From Synchiropus splendidus (Eukaryota; Chordata; Actinopteri; Syngnathiformes; Callionymidae), in NCBI RefSeq assembly GCF_027744825.2, contig NC_071343.1, positions 16,612,366-16,676,365 on the forward strand: 64,000 nt of DNA. The letters run 5' to 3'. Of the stretch, positions 1 through 12,600 are shown in pieces. Position numbers and translations under genes: made by a program. The notes under the pieces are model-generated. The model did not search any database and was not told the DNA's origin. It worked only from the letters and a program-made list of their open reading frames with translations. Each line of letters begins with the position of its first letter. Positions within the stretch are counted from its first letter, which is position 1.

Positions 1-3000
1 GACTCTGACACTCACAATTAATAGATCCTCGCTGATCTCCAAATCTAAGTTTTTCTCCCGCTACACTTAAGCCACAGGTTGGCTCAAGGTTTGACACTTC
101 AAGACAATTCAATGTCACTTGATATACACAATGTAGTGCCTCATGTGATCATGCTCTTCACTCACACCACACATCGGATACTGTATGTATCGAGTAACAT
201 CGGAAGTATAGTAGCAATGATCGCTTACGATCGTCCCCATCCTAGTCTCAACTATTGTTTTTGACTGTTGCAAAATACAGCTGTAGGGGAACCCAGTCTG
301 ATCCCATTTAGAAGCCTATGAGTTACTGTAGCACGCAACACGGAAGACTGACTTCTGTGTCAACATTGGAAGCTACATTTCATTTGGTGATCGTGAATGC
401 GTGACGCCGCAAGCAACACATCCTCACTCCCATATTGGCATTGGGAAAGTTGCCTTCAGCGTCCTATGCTGATGAAAAAGGCAGTTTCAGCATTGGCAGC
501 GCGACACGTGAAAACGTGTTAGAGCAAGCTACAGGATGCCGCTCCAGTGGTTCTGTTTAAAATATGTTGTTGTTGTTTTTTTAAATTTAAATTCCATCAG
601 ACGGCCATGCGTTTTAGTCACGGTGACAACTGACATCCTGTATTTTACACTGAAGGCTGCCATTTTTGTCAGCATAGTACACAAAAACCCACTTTCCCAA
701 CATCAATATATTGTGCCATGGGAGTGAGGATGAGTTGCCTCAGGAGTAAGAACATTTCCATGAACGCGTCTTTGGATTTGTCCCCACATTCACCTTCGCC
801 CTCCTCCCTTGTCCTCACTTGCATCGGGGCCAGCTGCTTTCTCTGAATGGCTTTTTTATTTCCTCCCATCTCTACTGTGAAATCATGGCCTGAAGAATTT
901 TCACTTATCTACAAGACATGAAAGACTATTTCTAATGCGTATTGTTTAACACTGAAAACCTCAAAATGAACTTCAGTGTGTTATGGCAAGTACTTCAGTG
1001 TGTCCGCTCCAGTCTATTACAGAGGTCAGGGGTTAGATTTGAGGGTGTGCAGCAAACCATGAGTGGACCACATGGTGTCCACTGAACATCAAACATCGTA
1101 CAAAAGTACACATTTTCCACATAAAACTGAAAATGAAGCTCATTTATTCCAGGATTGAAATAAACATGTCTTAAAATATCACTGCAGCGTCATCGCTTTT
1201 TAGACAGCTGGCGAGAACATGAGTACTCCTCTGGCACAGTTACATTATTAACAGGTTTGATTTCACTTGCTCCTTTTTTCTTCGTATTGCCTTTGATGAA
1301 AACATTAAACCAAGCAGAGAAAAAGAATGATGAGTTTTCCGGAAATGGGAAACCCATAGACAGAGATTTATAATTTTGACATTCTCCTGAGACACAAACT
1401 GCAGCAATATTTAAACAAATACGTGTGATTAATTGTACTCTCTGTATTTGCAGATGTAGTTGAAACTAGAAACATGAAAGTAATGTGAATAATTTTCTCA
1501 TCATAAGAGCTCTGCATATTTATTCCTCCCTCCGTGATTTATCAAGTTTGTGTTGGGAGGACAGGAGGAAGGGAGGGAAGCATCTGTTGTGTAAAATGGA
1601 GAAGGCTGGAAACAAGCTTTCGCTCTCAGAGGAGCGTCGGAGAGTGTGACTCGCAGAGGAAACGTGTGGTGCCACAGTCGAGTTCTTCGACAGGCAGAAA
1701 TTAGCTTAACCGCGTGATTTACACCCCGGTTTCCGATTACAGCTGACTCAAGTGCCGGGGTATAGAGTCTGCAATATTGGTTATATAATTACCACCGACT
1801 GGACCGTGCCACGGCAGTGAAGGGCAGTATTATCTTCGCGAGACAAGGCCGATGCCAGTCGGCCGTATAACCCCTGCATAACATTCCTGCATAACATTCC
1901 TGCACAACTGCGTCCTCATTGTGAGGCTGCTTTATGTGTCGCCTGTTACTACTTAAGGAAGTGCTGAGTACTGGAGAATTGAAACTATGCAGGAGCCTTG
2001 CTAGAAGGCAAAAAAGCTGACTGTCCAGCATTGTTTACCGCTCGAGCGATAGCAGAAGTCTAAGCCCGCCCCTGTTCTTTCGTATGTTCACTTAGTGACA
2101 ACAGAGTTACTCAAAGGCAGAAAGTGATGAGTCACAAGATTTTTTATTTTTTTGCAGTGGCATCATAGGATGGATCCTGAGGCTGCTGGAAAAGACACCA
2201 ATGGGTGAAGCTGTGAGAGATAAGCAAAAGGCTTCTCATAAACGTCATAAGGATGGAGCCATATTTACAAGCAAGGCTGAAAGATATGGACAAAAATGAG
2301 TCTCTCGATATTAATGCAGATGATCCATGAAACTATGGGTTTAGCGCAAACTAAGCTTTTGTATTGTTTAACCTCATAAGCTGTTTATGTGGAAGAACTC
2401 TAGGAAGTGTTAGCGATTGAGTGTTATCACACACACCGCGCTGCAGCAGCCACAACAGATGCAGCCAACAACCAAACTATGAGTAACCCTGACCACTTGA
2501 ATGATGCTAATCCTGCGTCTACAACCTCAGAGGTGCAAAACTGAGCATCTGCTTGTCGGTGCCACATGTTTCTGCTTGTGGAATGTGTTCATGTGATGAT
2601 GTACAGCAGCTGCAATCAGAACTAAACTATTTTTAAATAGATTTTATTCCTGCTTTGATCATTCTTAAAAAGGAGACAATATAAGCATTAATGTGTGTTG
2701 GTTTCCACCAGAATGTTTTGAAACTGTGGCGGCACAACTTTCCCCAAAAACCACAGAAGGGAACACAGCCAATCAATAAGCGATAGAGAAACAAGGAAGC
2801 AGAGGGGAAAGATGGGACTTTTATAGAATTGGTGACAACAACAATACTACTGTTCGATCATGACAAGTCATACATCAGCATAGAATGCGAGAGCAACGGA
2901 CTTAAGTCTTTATTATGTTTCTTTCTGAATTATGATCATGTTCATGATGCATTATGTGTCGTATGATCACGTGAGAGTTCATCTTAAAAAGTGACCATCT

Positions 3001-4058
3001 TTCATATAGTGTGGCACCTAGCTTGTTCACATGTAGTGAAAACCCATGTCATAACCATGGAGCTCACAGACAACAATGCGAATACAATATTGCATACAGT
3101 CGTTACAGTTTATCATTCCTTTTATTTGGCCTGATGCAAAACAAAGGGTCCCCACTCATGGCCAAACCCGTGGAATAGTAGAGACTTTGCGAGTCTTATT
3201 TTTTCCAGTTGTCATTTCTGTCAATCGTCATAGGAAAGTTTGGGAGGTGGGGTGAATTCCAGTCTGTTGGGATCAGTCTCTGGCAAGTCATTCCTTGCGT
3301 CCTTGCGTGCTGGATCGATGTGGGAAACCATGAAGATCTTCCTGTACAGTTCTCTGATATGTCAGAAACTTTTTAACAAGTGAATTAAACTAAGAAAAAC
3401 TAAATTCACCAAGCTGATATTCTGCTTCCTGGTCTGACAACCAGTGTACCGTTGACATGAACGGGTTTTTATGGGCCATTGCACAAAAAACAGAAGTTCT
3501 AGTTTGCTTAGAGTCTGAAATAAAGCTTTTATTCAGTGGCCAGAAACAAGGTATGTGGTTGGCCGGCCTTAGAAGGGGTGGCGCCACTGACCTGCCATAT
3601 GGGGAAATAGATATCAATGATTTCGCAATATTAATATCTTGAATGCTCAATCACAATACATCATCTAGTCCTATTTACTGGTCAGTTAAAAACTAGTAAC
3701 ACACTAGTGGAATCATTTACAAGAGAAAATAAGGCCAGATGGTTTATGTCTGGCATCAAAACGTAAATAAAGAAAATTTAATGTCTCAAAACTAAAGCGG
3801 TCTTTGTCAAAATGTTTTATAATTAATGTGTTATATGTTCCCCTACAATCCCTATAAATCCCTGTAAATTTTCTTGTGTCAAATTTTATTGTCCGAGTCC
3901 ATACAGTCTTTTTCTGAACACGTGTTGACGTGACTCTTTTCTGAGTGGCATCTAACTGTTGTTATTCTTCTAAGTTATAAAGTAATGCGTTGACACATGT
4001 TCGTGTATAGACTCGGACAAGCCCCCCTGTTCCTGTGTCCCACTGTTGGTGCATCTCC

Positions 4059-4447
4059 CAACACGTCAAGCCACCATCTTGTCACATGTCCACATCAAGT
4101 CAAGAAACTGTTTTCGGTCGAGTCCTGTCTAATCTAGTCAAGCTATTGTCTCCTGTTGCCCTTCCAAGTCACGTCTCCATGTCAAGTAACAGTCTGCTCA
4201 AGTTCATCGTCGAGTCTTACCCCGTCAAGTCTTGTCTCCAAGTTAAGTCAAGTCATTGTCTTGCATGTTAAGCCAAGTCAAGTAACAGTCTGGTCAAGTT
4301 AGTTCCATCTCGTCAAGTCATCGCCTTGCCTTGCTGTCAAGTCTAGTCTCCATGTTAAGTCAAGTTAAGTCATCAAGACTTGTCAAGTCATCGTCTTGTC
4401 TGTCAGGGTTGAGTCAAGTCAGGGTTGAGTCTTTTATACGTCAAGTG
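4059..4447. repeat. Degenerate GTCAAGTC / CATCGTCTTGTC tandem array
   Basis: About 390 bp dominated by irregular repeats of GTCAAGTC and TTAAGTCAAGTC, interspersed with CATCGTCTTG and GTCTCCATGT modules. The composition is strongly purine/pyrimidine structured compared with its flanks. The copies are diverged and not in a fixed register, which suggests an old minisatellite. It lies in TMEM163 intron 2. Confidence 0.85.
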
Positions 4448-5314
4448 ACACTGACCTCATGACAGCATCGCAGAAGGCTCGAGCCGAGCTCGGCCAGTGC
4501 AAAAGACTAGGCTTCCCAACAGTTGTGCTATAAAAACGTATTGTTTCCCAAGTCGAGATTTCATTGGAGACATTTCAAGGAGACAGTAATGCTCCAGTTA
4601 TCATAACAGGAAGACAAAGCGGATATATATGAAAGAGCAGTAGCTTATTACGGACTAATGCCGAGGAGAGCAGTTTCCATACAGTCAGTTTCGCAATGCC
4701 AGCCACCGCCAGATGCTCCATCAGTGTAGTTGGACGGGTAAATAATTCAAATTCCCTCACATTACATTAAGGTTGAAGATGCTATAACCAGCCAGATATT
4801 ACAATGTTTCCCTCCGGTTGCAGCTGCAGATTTACTTCTCATTACGGAAGGAAAAGAAGCCGTATATCCCTGACTGTTTTGCGCTCTGGCTGGAGGAGCA
4901 ACTGTGCAGCTGGCGTTTGATGAATGCCCAGCAGATCCCACCACAGCAGCATTCAAACACCTCCACACTGTTTGGCTCTGTTGTCCCACCATTTAATGTC
5001 CAGTAAACTGGCTTGGAAATGATTGCAGCATGAATTATAGGACAACTTCGGTGACTTATATCCACCACTGTCGAAACAAAACCTTTTATTTGCCACCGAG
5101 TGAAGTGGATTTATAATATTCCAATACCAAAAAAGGGTTTAAAAATGCGTTCTAACCACACTGAAAAACAGAAGAAACCAGTCCTGGTTAAAGTCGCTTT
5201 TGCCATCTCCCCGGCATGTCCCGGATCTCCTCAAGAGTCTCACCAAACACTTGGACAGCAGGGTGGACAGCTTGTCGTCGAAGACCAGACCCTGGCCAAC
5301 TGAGACCTGGGACT

Positions 5315-5513
5315 CGTGATGGGCTGCCGCTGTGGCTTCATGAAACCGTGACCGTTTTCAGAGGCCAGTAGATGTCGCTCTGTGCTCCACAATTCTTTAG
5401 CTTCAAACAACTACTTTAATAGAACCTCACATCATTTCAAAATCAAGAGCGCCTCCTTCTGAGCTCTGAAAATAAGAACACTGTTTCATGAAACCTCACC
5501 AGGACCTTCACTA
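5315..5513 (-). mobile_element. hAT-type miniature element, copy 1
   Basis: The ends GTGATGGGCTGCCGCTGTGG...CTTCATGAAAC and CTGTTTCATGAAACCTCACC...TTCACTA form the terminal inverted repeats. The subterminal boxes (GTAGATGTCGCTCTG and CTCCTTCTGAGCTC) show that it is reversed relative to the other copies. It has no coding capacity, so it is a non-autonomous element. Confidence 0.75.
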
Positions 5514-5675
5514 CCATGTGACCTTTCAACTATATTGATTCAGCCCCTCATGAGACTAAAGTGAAGCAATAAAATTAATCATGAACAAGTGAGACAGTAA
5601 CCTACGATAATAATTTATTTATTTATCTTCATTTGTATTCCAAGTTTAGCTAAATGCTCTTCATTTTAGCACTTC

Positions 5676-5720
5676 TATATATACTATATATACTATATAT
5701 ACTATATATATATATATATT
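5676..5720. repeat. TA microsatellite with ACTATATAT periodicity
   Basis: Three ACTATATAT units followed by a pure TA run, in TMEM163 intron 2. Confidence 0.9.
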
Positions 5721-8700
5721 CCTTTGTTAATATAGCCAAGGTTTGAGTCAACATGTTCACTACTACAATTTAATTAATAATAATAAACCTGCAAGTTTGG
5801 TCCTGATACTTGACTGAGGAAGTGCATCATTACACCTCCACCTATAGTGGATTAATAAAGCTGCCTCTCCAGATTCCCACCTCACAAAGAAGTGCCTCTG
5901 TACATCCACTTCCTCACGCAGACCCCGTCAACTCCGACTCTCCAGAAGAGCGAGCACTGCAGAGGCTGATAATTGAAGATACCGATCTGGTTCACGTCCC
6001 ACAGGAATGGGAAGCCATGTTGACATCTCATCTGATGAAGATGCTGTGAAGGACCGTACTTGTCAATCTATGACGACTTCTATGTGGTGCAGGTGGTCAC
6101 CTTCAAAGCCATCAGGGAAAACTGAGGTAGACATCAGAAGAGAGTCTGAAAACTTGGTAGTTTCAGAAGAAAGAAGAATAGAATTTATTGCCATGATGAG
6201 TGGGGGTCCCATCAACTAGGAAAGTTAAATAAAAAAATAAATAAAAATAAAAATAAAAATCTTTCTCCGAGTGACAACACTTCCTTGGGTTGCCTAAGAT
6301 GACGTTTTTTAAAGGACCTGTTTTTAAAGGACGATCAAATTGAATTGATGCACACTGAGGCTCCAATACTCATTTCTTCTGCAGCAAGGTTTCAGCCCAG
6401 ATTCATAACCACAGTAGTCGGAGGAGTATTTATAACCAGCCTGCTCTTTCACTTTATGTATCTGGGTTGAATCTCATTAATGAATCTCTGCAATGCCATA
6501 TTCCAGCAGGGTTTTTCCCCTTGTTTTATTCTTCATCATGTCAGAATTGGCCACTTTTCCCTCTATTTTATTGCACCATGGCTGTGACTGTATGTTTAAA
6601 ATGTCTATTTTTAACTGCCATCACTTGTTCTCTTCAGCCTTGAGTTACTCTGTCAACGCATTCAATGAACATTGGCAGAACAATTGATTGTCCAGACGTG
6701 AACAACTTCCTAATACTGACATCAAAAAGCCTGTGGGGCTCTGTGAGAGGCCATTGTGGTGCATTTGTTCATCGAAATAAAGTTGACATTTCGGCCATAA
6801 ATGTTACTATCTGGCAACCATGGAGATGACAGGGCTTGACAATAAAAACAACAATATAAAATAATAAAATATTAATTCATCATTTTTATCAATGTATTTC
6901 ATGAAGTTTCTTTCTTAGATCAATAAGCTCTGGAGACTACGTTCCAGCTGAAAATGGTTGGAGCTGTAAGAAAATATTGATGTGGTCAAATACGATGATA
7001 GTTGATTCTGCGATATTGTGTCAATATTTTTGCTGAAATATTGCAAAACTTGATAGTGTGACATTCTCTTAATATTTTAAGTTGTGTTTATCCATATTTA
7101 ATACATATATACTTTGATATGCTGTTGCATTGTTTTGTACACTGGAGTTATTCTGTCACTCAGGGGAGCAATTCCTCTGTTGGACTGTAAAATTTAGCTG
7201 AAAGTCTAAACAGACATCAAAACAATCGCTTTCATGCACTTTGTATTGTACTTCATTATTTGATTTTCCCATTTAAAATGATGGTTCTTAAAACAGTATA
7301 TTGTTAAACGTAGAGTGTCATGAAGTATCATACTACCACTCCTGTATCGGGATAAGTCTCGTATAGCAAAATACCAGTCAATACACAGCTCTAGCGAAAA
7401 TGCAGATAGAGCAGGAGGTACAAAAAAAAACTCAGCTACTCAAAGTCAGCTACAGTATCAACCGGTTCACCATCCCCCTAAAAAACTAAAGTAGAAAAAT
7501 GGTCAAGGTAGAGATAGAATGATGTCCAGGCTGCGGGGTCTTACATAGAAGGTTGTAGTGAGAGACATGTTTAGAGGTTGGCCTCTAGAGGCGGAAGAAT
7601 CTAGGTAAGACAGATCTCTGAGGGGTTGGTAGCACAAGCCACTGTGGGTGTTGTGGGTAAGGTAAACTGCTCATAGGGAGCGTTGAAGTTAGTAGAGCAA
7701 GGTTCCATATTGTTTCCTGGAGTGGCTCATGGCAGTTTTCATTAGAAGCAACTGCACAGTCGCTGTTGCTATACTGGTCATCAAACTAAAACAAACAAAA
7801 TCCCATTTTAAAGGACAGGCTTTAGTTCGTCCTAAGCTGATCTGGTGGAGTGCTTTGGGTTTGTTTAAGCTGGGCAGTTGGGCTGGGCTGGATTCATGTT
7901 TATCCGCACTGTTTTACCAAATTTTCTGGCATCCGCAGCACATTATTTTCCCCATTTCATAGGGTCATAAAAGTGTATCCTGCCTCTCATGTGAGCTTCA
8001 CGATGGTGAAAACCAGAGAGCGGAGATAGTCAAAATGATTTTTTAAAAACAGTCCAACCCAGTGGTCACCAACTTTTTACAACTATCTCCAGGGAATTCA
8101 GTGTTACTCCCTCGGTTCTACCAGGTCTCACTTAACTAGTGAGATTTAAACCTTCAATTCATTCCAGAACATAATCCACCAACCATGCTAAAGTGTGTAC
8201 TTCTTGGTATAATAGTTAATCGGATGTTCTGCTTTGACGTTTGTTCTCTATAAAAATGGACCCTCCTACTGCATATGACGCAAGGCCACTATAAAGGACA
8301 CATAGAGGGGAAGGAAAGCAGCTGACAGGACTGAGAAAAATAGGTGTGGGAGAGAGAGAGCGAAAGAAACTGGGACACAGGCAAGATGAAAGTCTGAGAT
8401 GGTTTGCTTTAGTAGAGCCATCACATCCTGAATACCTTCGTCCAGCGTACATGGAGGCTTGTCCCCTGGGGCCATCACACCTCTTGAGGAGTCAAACTCC
8501 ATCAGCCTGACTCTCTCTCTCTCTCTCATCCTTCCAAAACAAGTCACTCTGTATCTTTAGTTTCCTCCGTGTCTATCTTGATGAAGGTCAAATCAAAGTC
8601 GACAGGCTAATGCATAGTGAGGTAACACGATGAGGAGTAGCTGCTGAAGTGTACGTCTTCTGTACATGTATGAGATGGCGTGGGTGTTGAAGCACAAATC

Positions 8701-9683
8701 GAAGTTACTCGGGACATAAGTGGGTGTTCGGATCAATAACACAGCAAACGAGTGACAGATGGCAGGGAGTTGAATTGCAAATGAATAGCAGGGACGCTGC
8801 AAATTGGCAGGGTGGAAGTGATTGGTACAGAAGAGTGGAGGATTTACCTTCACTCACATGACACCTTAATGGTAACAGGCCCTGCGACTTGATTCGCCTC
8901 ACTTGTCAGGCTGGACGGATCATCTCGTGCTTTCCAACACGGATGCGGACGGATTTAGATGTCGATAAGTTAGCATGTCGGCATGCAAATGACCGCTTTG
9001 TCATAGTCAAACTCCACAAACAAGCGCTGCTTCTTCCATGAACGTCATCCAAGATTCCAGTATTCTGTGTGAACAGGAACAGAAGTCCCATTGTTGCTTT
9101 CAACGTCACTATTTTGTTATGTGCTGTGATTGATTTCAGTGAAACTCCAGGGGCGTTCTTAAGTCTCCGGAGATGAGTGGTGATCTGTTTGAAACGCTGA
9201 CACAAAAGAGGCGCAGCTAATAGACATTCTCTGGAGTTCTATGACCAAGAATCCACAGAAGATTCAGTGTGTTAAATGATGACTATCTAGTCGAAATCCC
9301 AGACAACTGTAGGGGACTTTTAGAAAGGAACCTTGAGTTGCAAACTAGAGTTAGTTTTGAGCACAGCTACATGTAGTAGAATTCATGACTCTGTTACAAA
9401 ACAAAGTATTGTAGGTCAGAACTTGGCTTGAGTGTAAGTTATAAGCGCTTCATTTTGATTTAATGTGGATTATATCAACATCACATGGACACCGATGGAC
9501 GTCAAGACATTTGTTGATTCTTGATTTTTAACTTCACCTCTAGAATGTTCAGCCTCAACGACTGAGTTAAAACCACAAAATGAACAAGTGAGTAAAGCTG
9601 TGTGTAGCTGTGTGAAAACCTGTTGCTGTATTTTCACCGTAAAACCTGAGCAGGCGCAAAGATGAAGTGAGTGAGATTCTTAC

Positions 9684-12600
9684 TGAACGCTGCCACGGCC
9701 AGTATGAGCGTGACCACGATGGAGAGCCAGGAGGCCCACAGCGCCTTCTTCCTGTAGTTCTGAGCCTCATGGGGCTTCAGTCGCATGCTGCTCTCCAGGA
9801 GACCTGTGATGAAACACACTATCAGTGCAAGCTTTGTCTCATTTTTCATTTATGCTGCCTCATTTGTTCTTCAGTGTGAACCAAGATTGTAGCACGTATT
9901 GGATCTTTGTAGCTCTCAAGTGGGTAACGTGTTACTCAGATATCCACATATAAACTCATGAAATAACTGGTCCCATTCATGTTTTGGGGTTCTTTATGAG
10001 TCCCAAACGTGATATTGGAGAAGTAATTCTGACGGGCAGGAACACCGGTGGAAATGCATCCATCTTATTAGCTGCTTTACCGGCCTCCAGGGGGAGTGAA
10101 GCATCGCAGTCATGAGGATAAATGCATGGGCCCCTGCTGTGCCGCTTCTCAGGGGCTGGAGTTGAGGTTTGGGAAATAGCAGCGCAGTGAGTGGTCTCCT
10201 GCTTAGCTTTGCTGACTGACCTTAAAACACTTCAAAAAACTGAAATAGCATATTGCAACATCAGCAGAATTCGCGAGAGATCGCAGTGGCCTCTGACTTC
10301 TACATAATTCCATAAATCATTCCCACAATCCGTTGCTAATCTAAAAACAAACAAAAAAAAATCAGTTTCAGAGGGCCTCGGAATTTTCACCAAATAAAGT
10401 GGAAAATTATTCTATTAGTCAACTGAAACAAAAACACAGACACACAAAATGGGAAAGAAAAAAAAAAACAGCGAAAATAAATAAATACTCAACATGAAGC
10501 AAAAATAACATAACAATAATAAAAAGAGTCAGCTGTTAGATTATTTGTGCATAAGCTGTCAGACACATCTTTGAATGATTCGCTATATTGTTTCACTCAG
10601 CCTTAAAAATCAAAACAGTCCTTACCTCAAGGAAATGTTCAAGACAAAACCCTCTTGAAACCCTGCCTCATGCTGACTAACCATCATGCTAATATATGTA
10701 TTATCCATAATAAAACGATTTACCACTCTTGTTTGTCCGTATGATATAAAACCTTGGAACAGTCATAGCCTGACCTGGGGATTACCAGGGGATTTACTAG
10801 GGATGCACTGAAAATTTGGCCACCGAATAGACTTTTAGTACTAATAAAACGTGGCCAAAACTGGACAGCCAACAAGTCTTTGGTATGGAGGTATTTCTGA
10901 GAAAGAGCAAGAGCAAGGTGGTCCTGTCTGCCCAGTTTATACAGTAAAAATTCCTGTAGCCAGAGGGTTTCCCAAAACTTTCATCCAAATTCATTCTTAA
11001 CTTTTCAGAGAAACACAAACCAACAGCATAGACAACATAAGCTCCTTGGTAGAGGTGAAAATGGAAAAGAGAATTTTTTTTTCTTTCCAAATGTCAAAGC
11101 CAAAAATGTTTTCCATTTCTGGAATGAGCCTTGACATTGTTTAACCACCATCACGACATGTTTAGAGTGAACAAACTCAACAGAGTTTATCGAGACAAGT
11201 TATTTGTACAAAGGGAGGATAAGAGAATATAGATTTCAAGATTAAAGTCTTATATTTTGTCAATGCTATATAGGGTTGAAATTATATTTCCCTCTTATGA
11301 AAAATGACGACCTGAAATGAAACTGTATAAAGATCAATGAATAAAAAGAGTAAAGGAAATAACTGAGATGAATGAATGAATTTGTTATAAGGTGTTCATG
11401 TATATGAAAAGGGATATTTGGAAAATGAAGCGCTTATCTAACATACATTACTATTACAAGTATAATAAGGACAGGAACATAGTGAACATTGTTTAACTTT
11501 GCTGTAGGTGACTAAAATAAATGAATGCTTCATCACTACCGGTTAACTTGATGTCGCTTTGGTCCCATCCCTCCTTCTACAATCAGGGCCGAGCCACCCG
11601 GAGTCACCGACACAACCTCCTGTATTCAGAGGAGATTGAACGCTCTCGACTGTCATGAAACATGATACTGCCTCTGCAGAGTAATGAATTATTCATCAGT
11701 CTCAACTTTAACTTCCAATGCAGCTTAAAAACGGGTTCACTTGTAATTCTAAACACAAATCCCTCCCAGGAACTTCTCACTGGCCGATGAACACATTCAC
11801 CCCCTAAATATCTAGTTACTAATAAATAGTTCACCCGATTTCTTGGTCCGGTTTACGAGTCTGTGGTCTGAACATCAGAGCTTATAGGATTGAGCAGATT
11901 TTTTTTTTTCTAAATTCATTTAGGAGCTGCCTTTTTATATTCATTATCAGTAAACTACCTGGATAAATGCGAAGCCACACGAACGATGAGTGACAACCGT
12001 GTTGCGTCATCATTAAATCTTATGATTTGTGTGTCTTAAAACAGAAACATGACCACGCTAAATAAAGCAGGACGTCTTCTGAGCACTTTCAATTCCCAGT
12101 ACAAACTTCCCCCTGAATGAAATTGTTCAGCAGTTTGCGAGAGTATTTGTCACCATGACGCACCAGTTTAATAAAACTATCACACACTGTCATTCAAAAG
12201 TGCCTGACTGTGAAACTTCACTAAAGTGGTGATGAATCTCTCACAAGAAACAGAAAGTTTTTCACTTGCCTCAAGCTTATTTTGACATTTCATCCTTCGA
12301 TATTGATTATTTTGGAACGGCCATTTGCTACTTTCAGACAATTCTCATGCACACATTCATAACAGAACAGATGTTATTTAAGTCCAAAGGAACAAGAAGG
12401 ATAATGCTCAAGCTTTTTGTTTTGAGCCCATGAGGTTCAACAGGAGATGCTCCAGAAGACATCACTGTCACACACATTTTCAAGTTGCCAGAAATGTGGG
12501 GCAGCTGTGGTTATAATCATGGGCGGCCGTTGGTTTCGACAACTGGGATGCGATGATTTTAATGGCTTTTACTTGAGATTAGGCTACTATGAAAGCATCA

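Larger units (their letters stand above)
1..9683 (-). other. TMEM163: TMEM163 intron 2 (partial), repeat-bearing, no exon found
   Basis: This stretch lies downstream of TMEM163 coding exon 2 on the minus strand and runs off the left edge. I looked on the minus strand for the following TMEM163 exons (membrane helices 2 to 6 of the family) and saw none, so they are inferred to lie before base 1. The stretch holds a GTCAAGTC-rich tandem array (4059-4447), one hAT-type miniature element (5315-5513), a TA microsatellite (5676-5720), a 15-bp tandem doublet near 1875-1905, and short open frames without recognisable domains. No other gene is supported here. Confidence 0.6.

Noticed and set aside
8056..8090. 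CAGTGGTCACCAACTTTTT as the left tip of a hAT element
   Set aside because: It resembles a hAT tip, but no partner end or 8-bp duplication could be located.
12519..12560. ATGGGCGGCCGTTGG as a hAT tip or rRNA-like fragment
   Set aside because: No matching inverted end or target duplication was found nearby.
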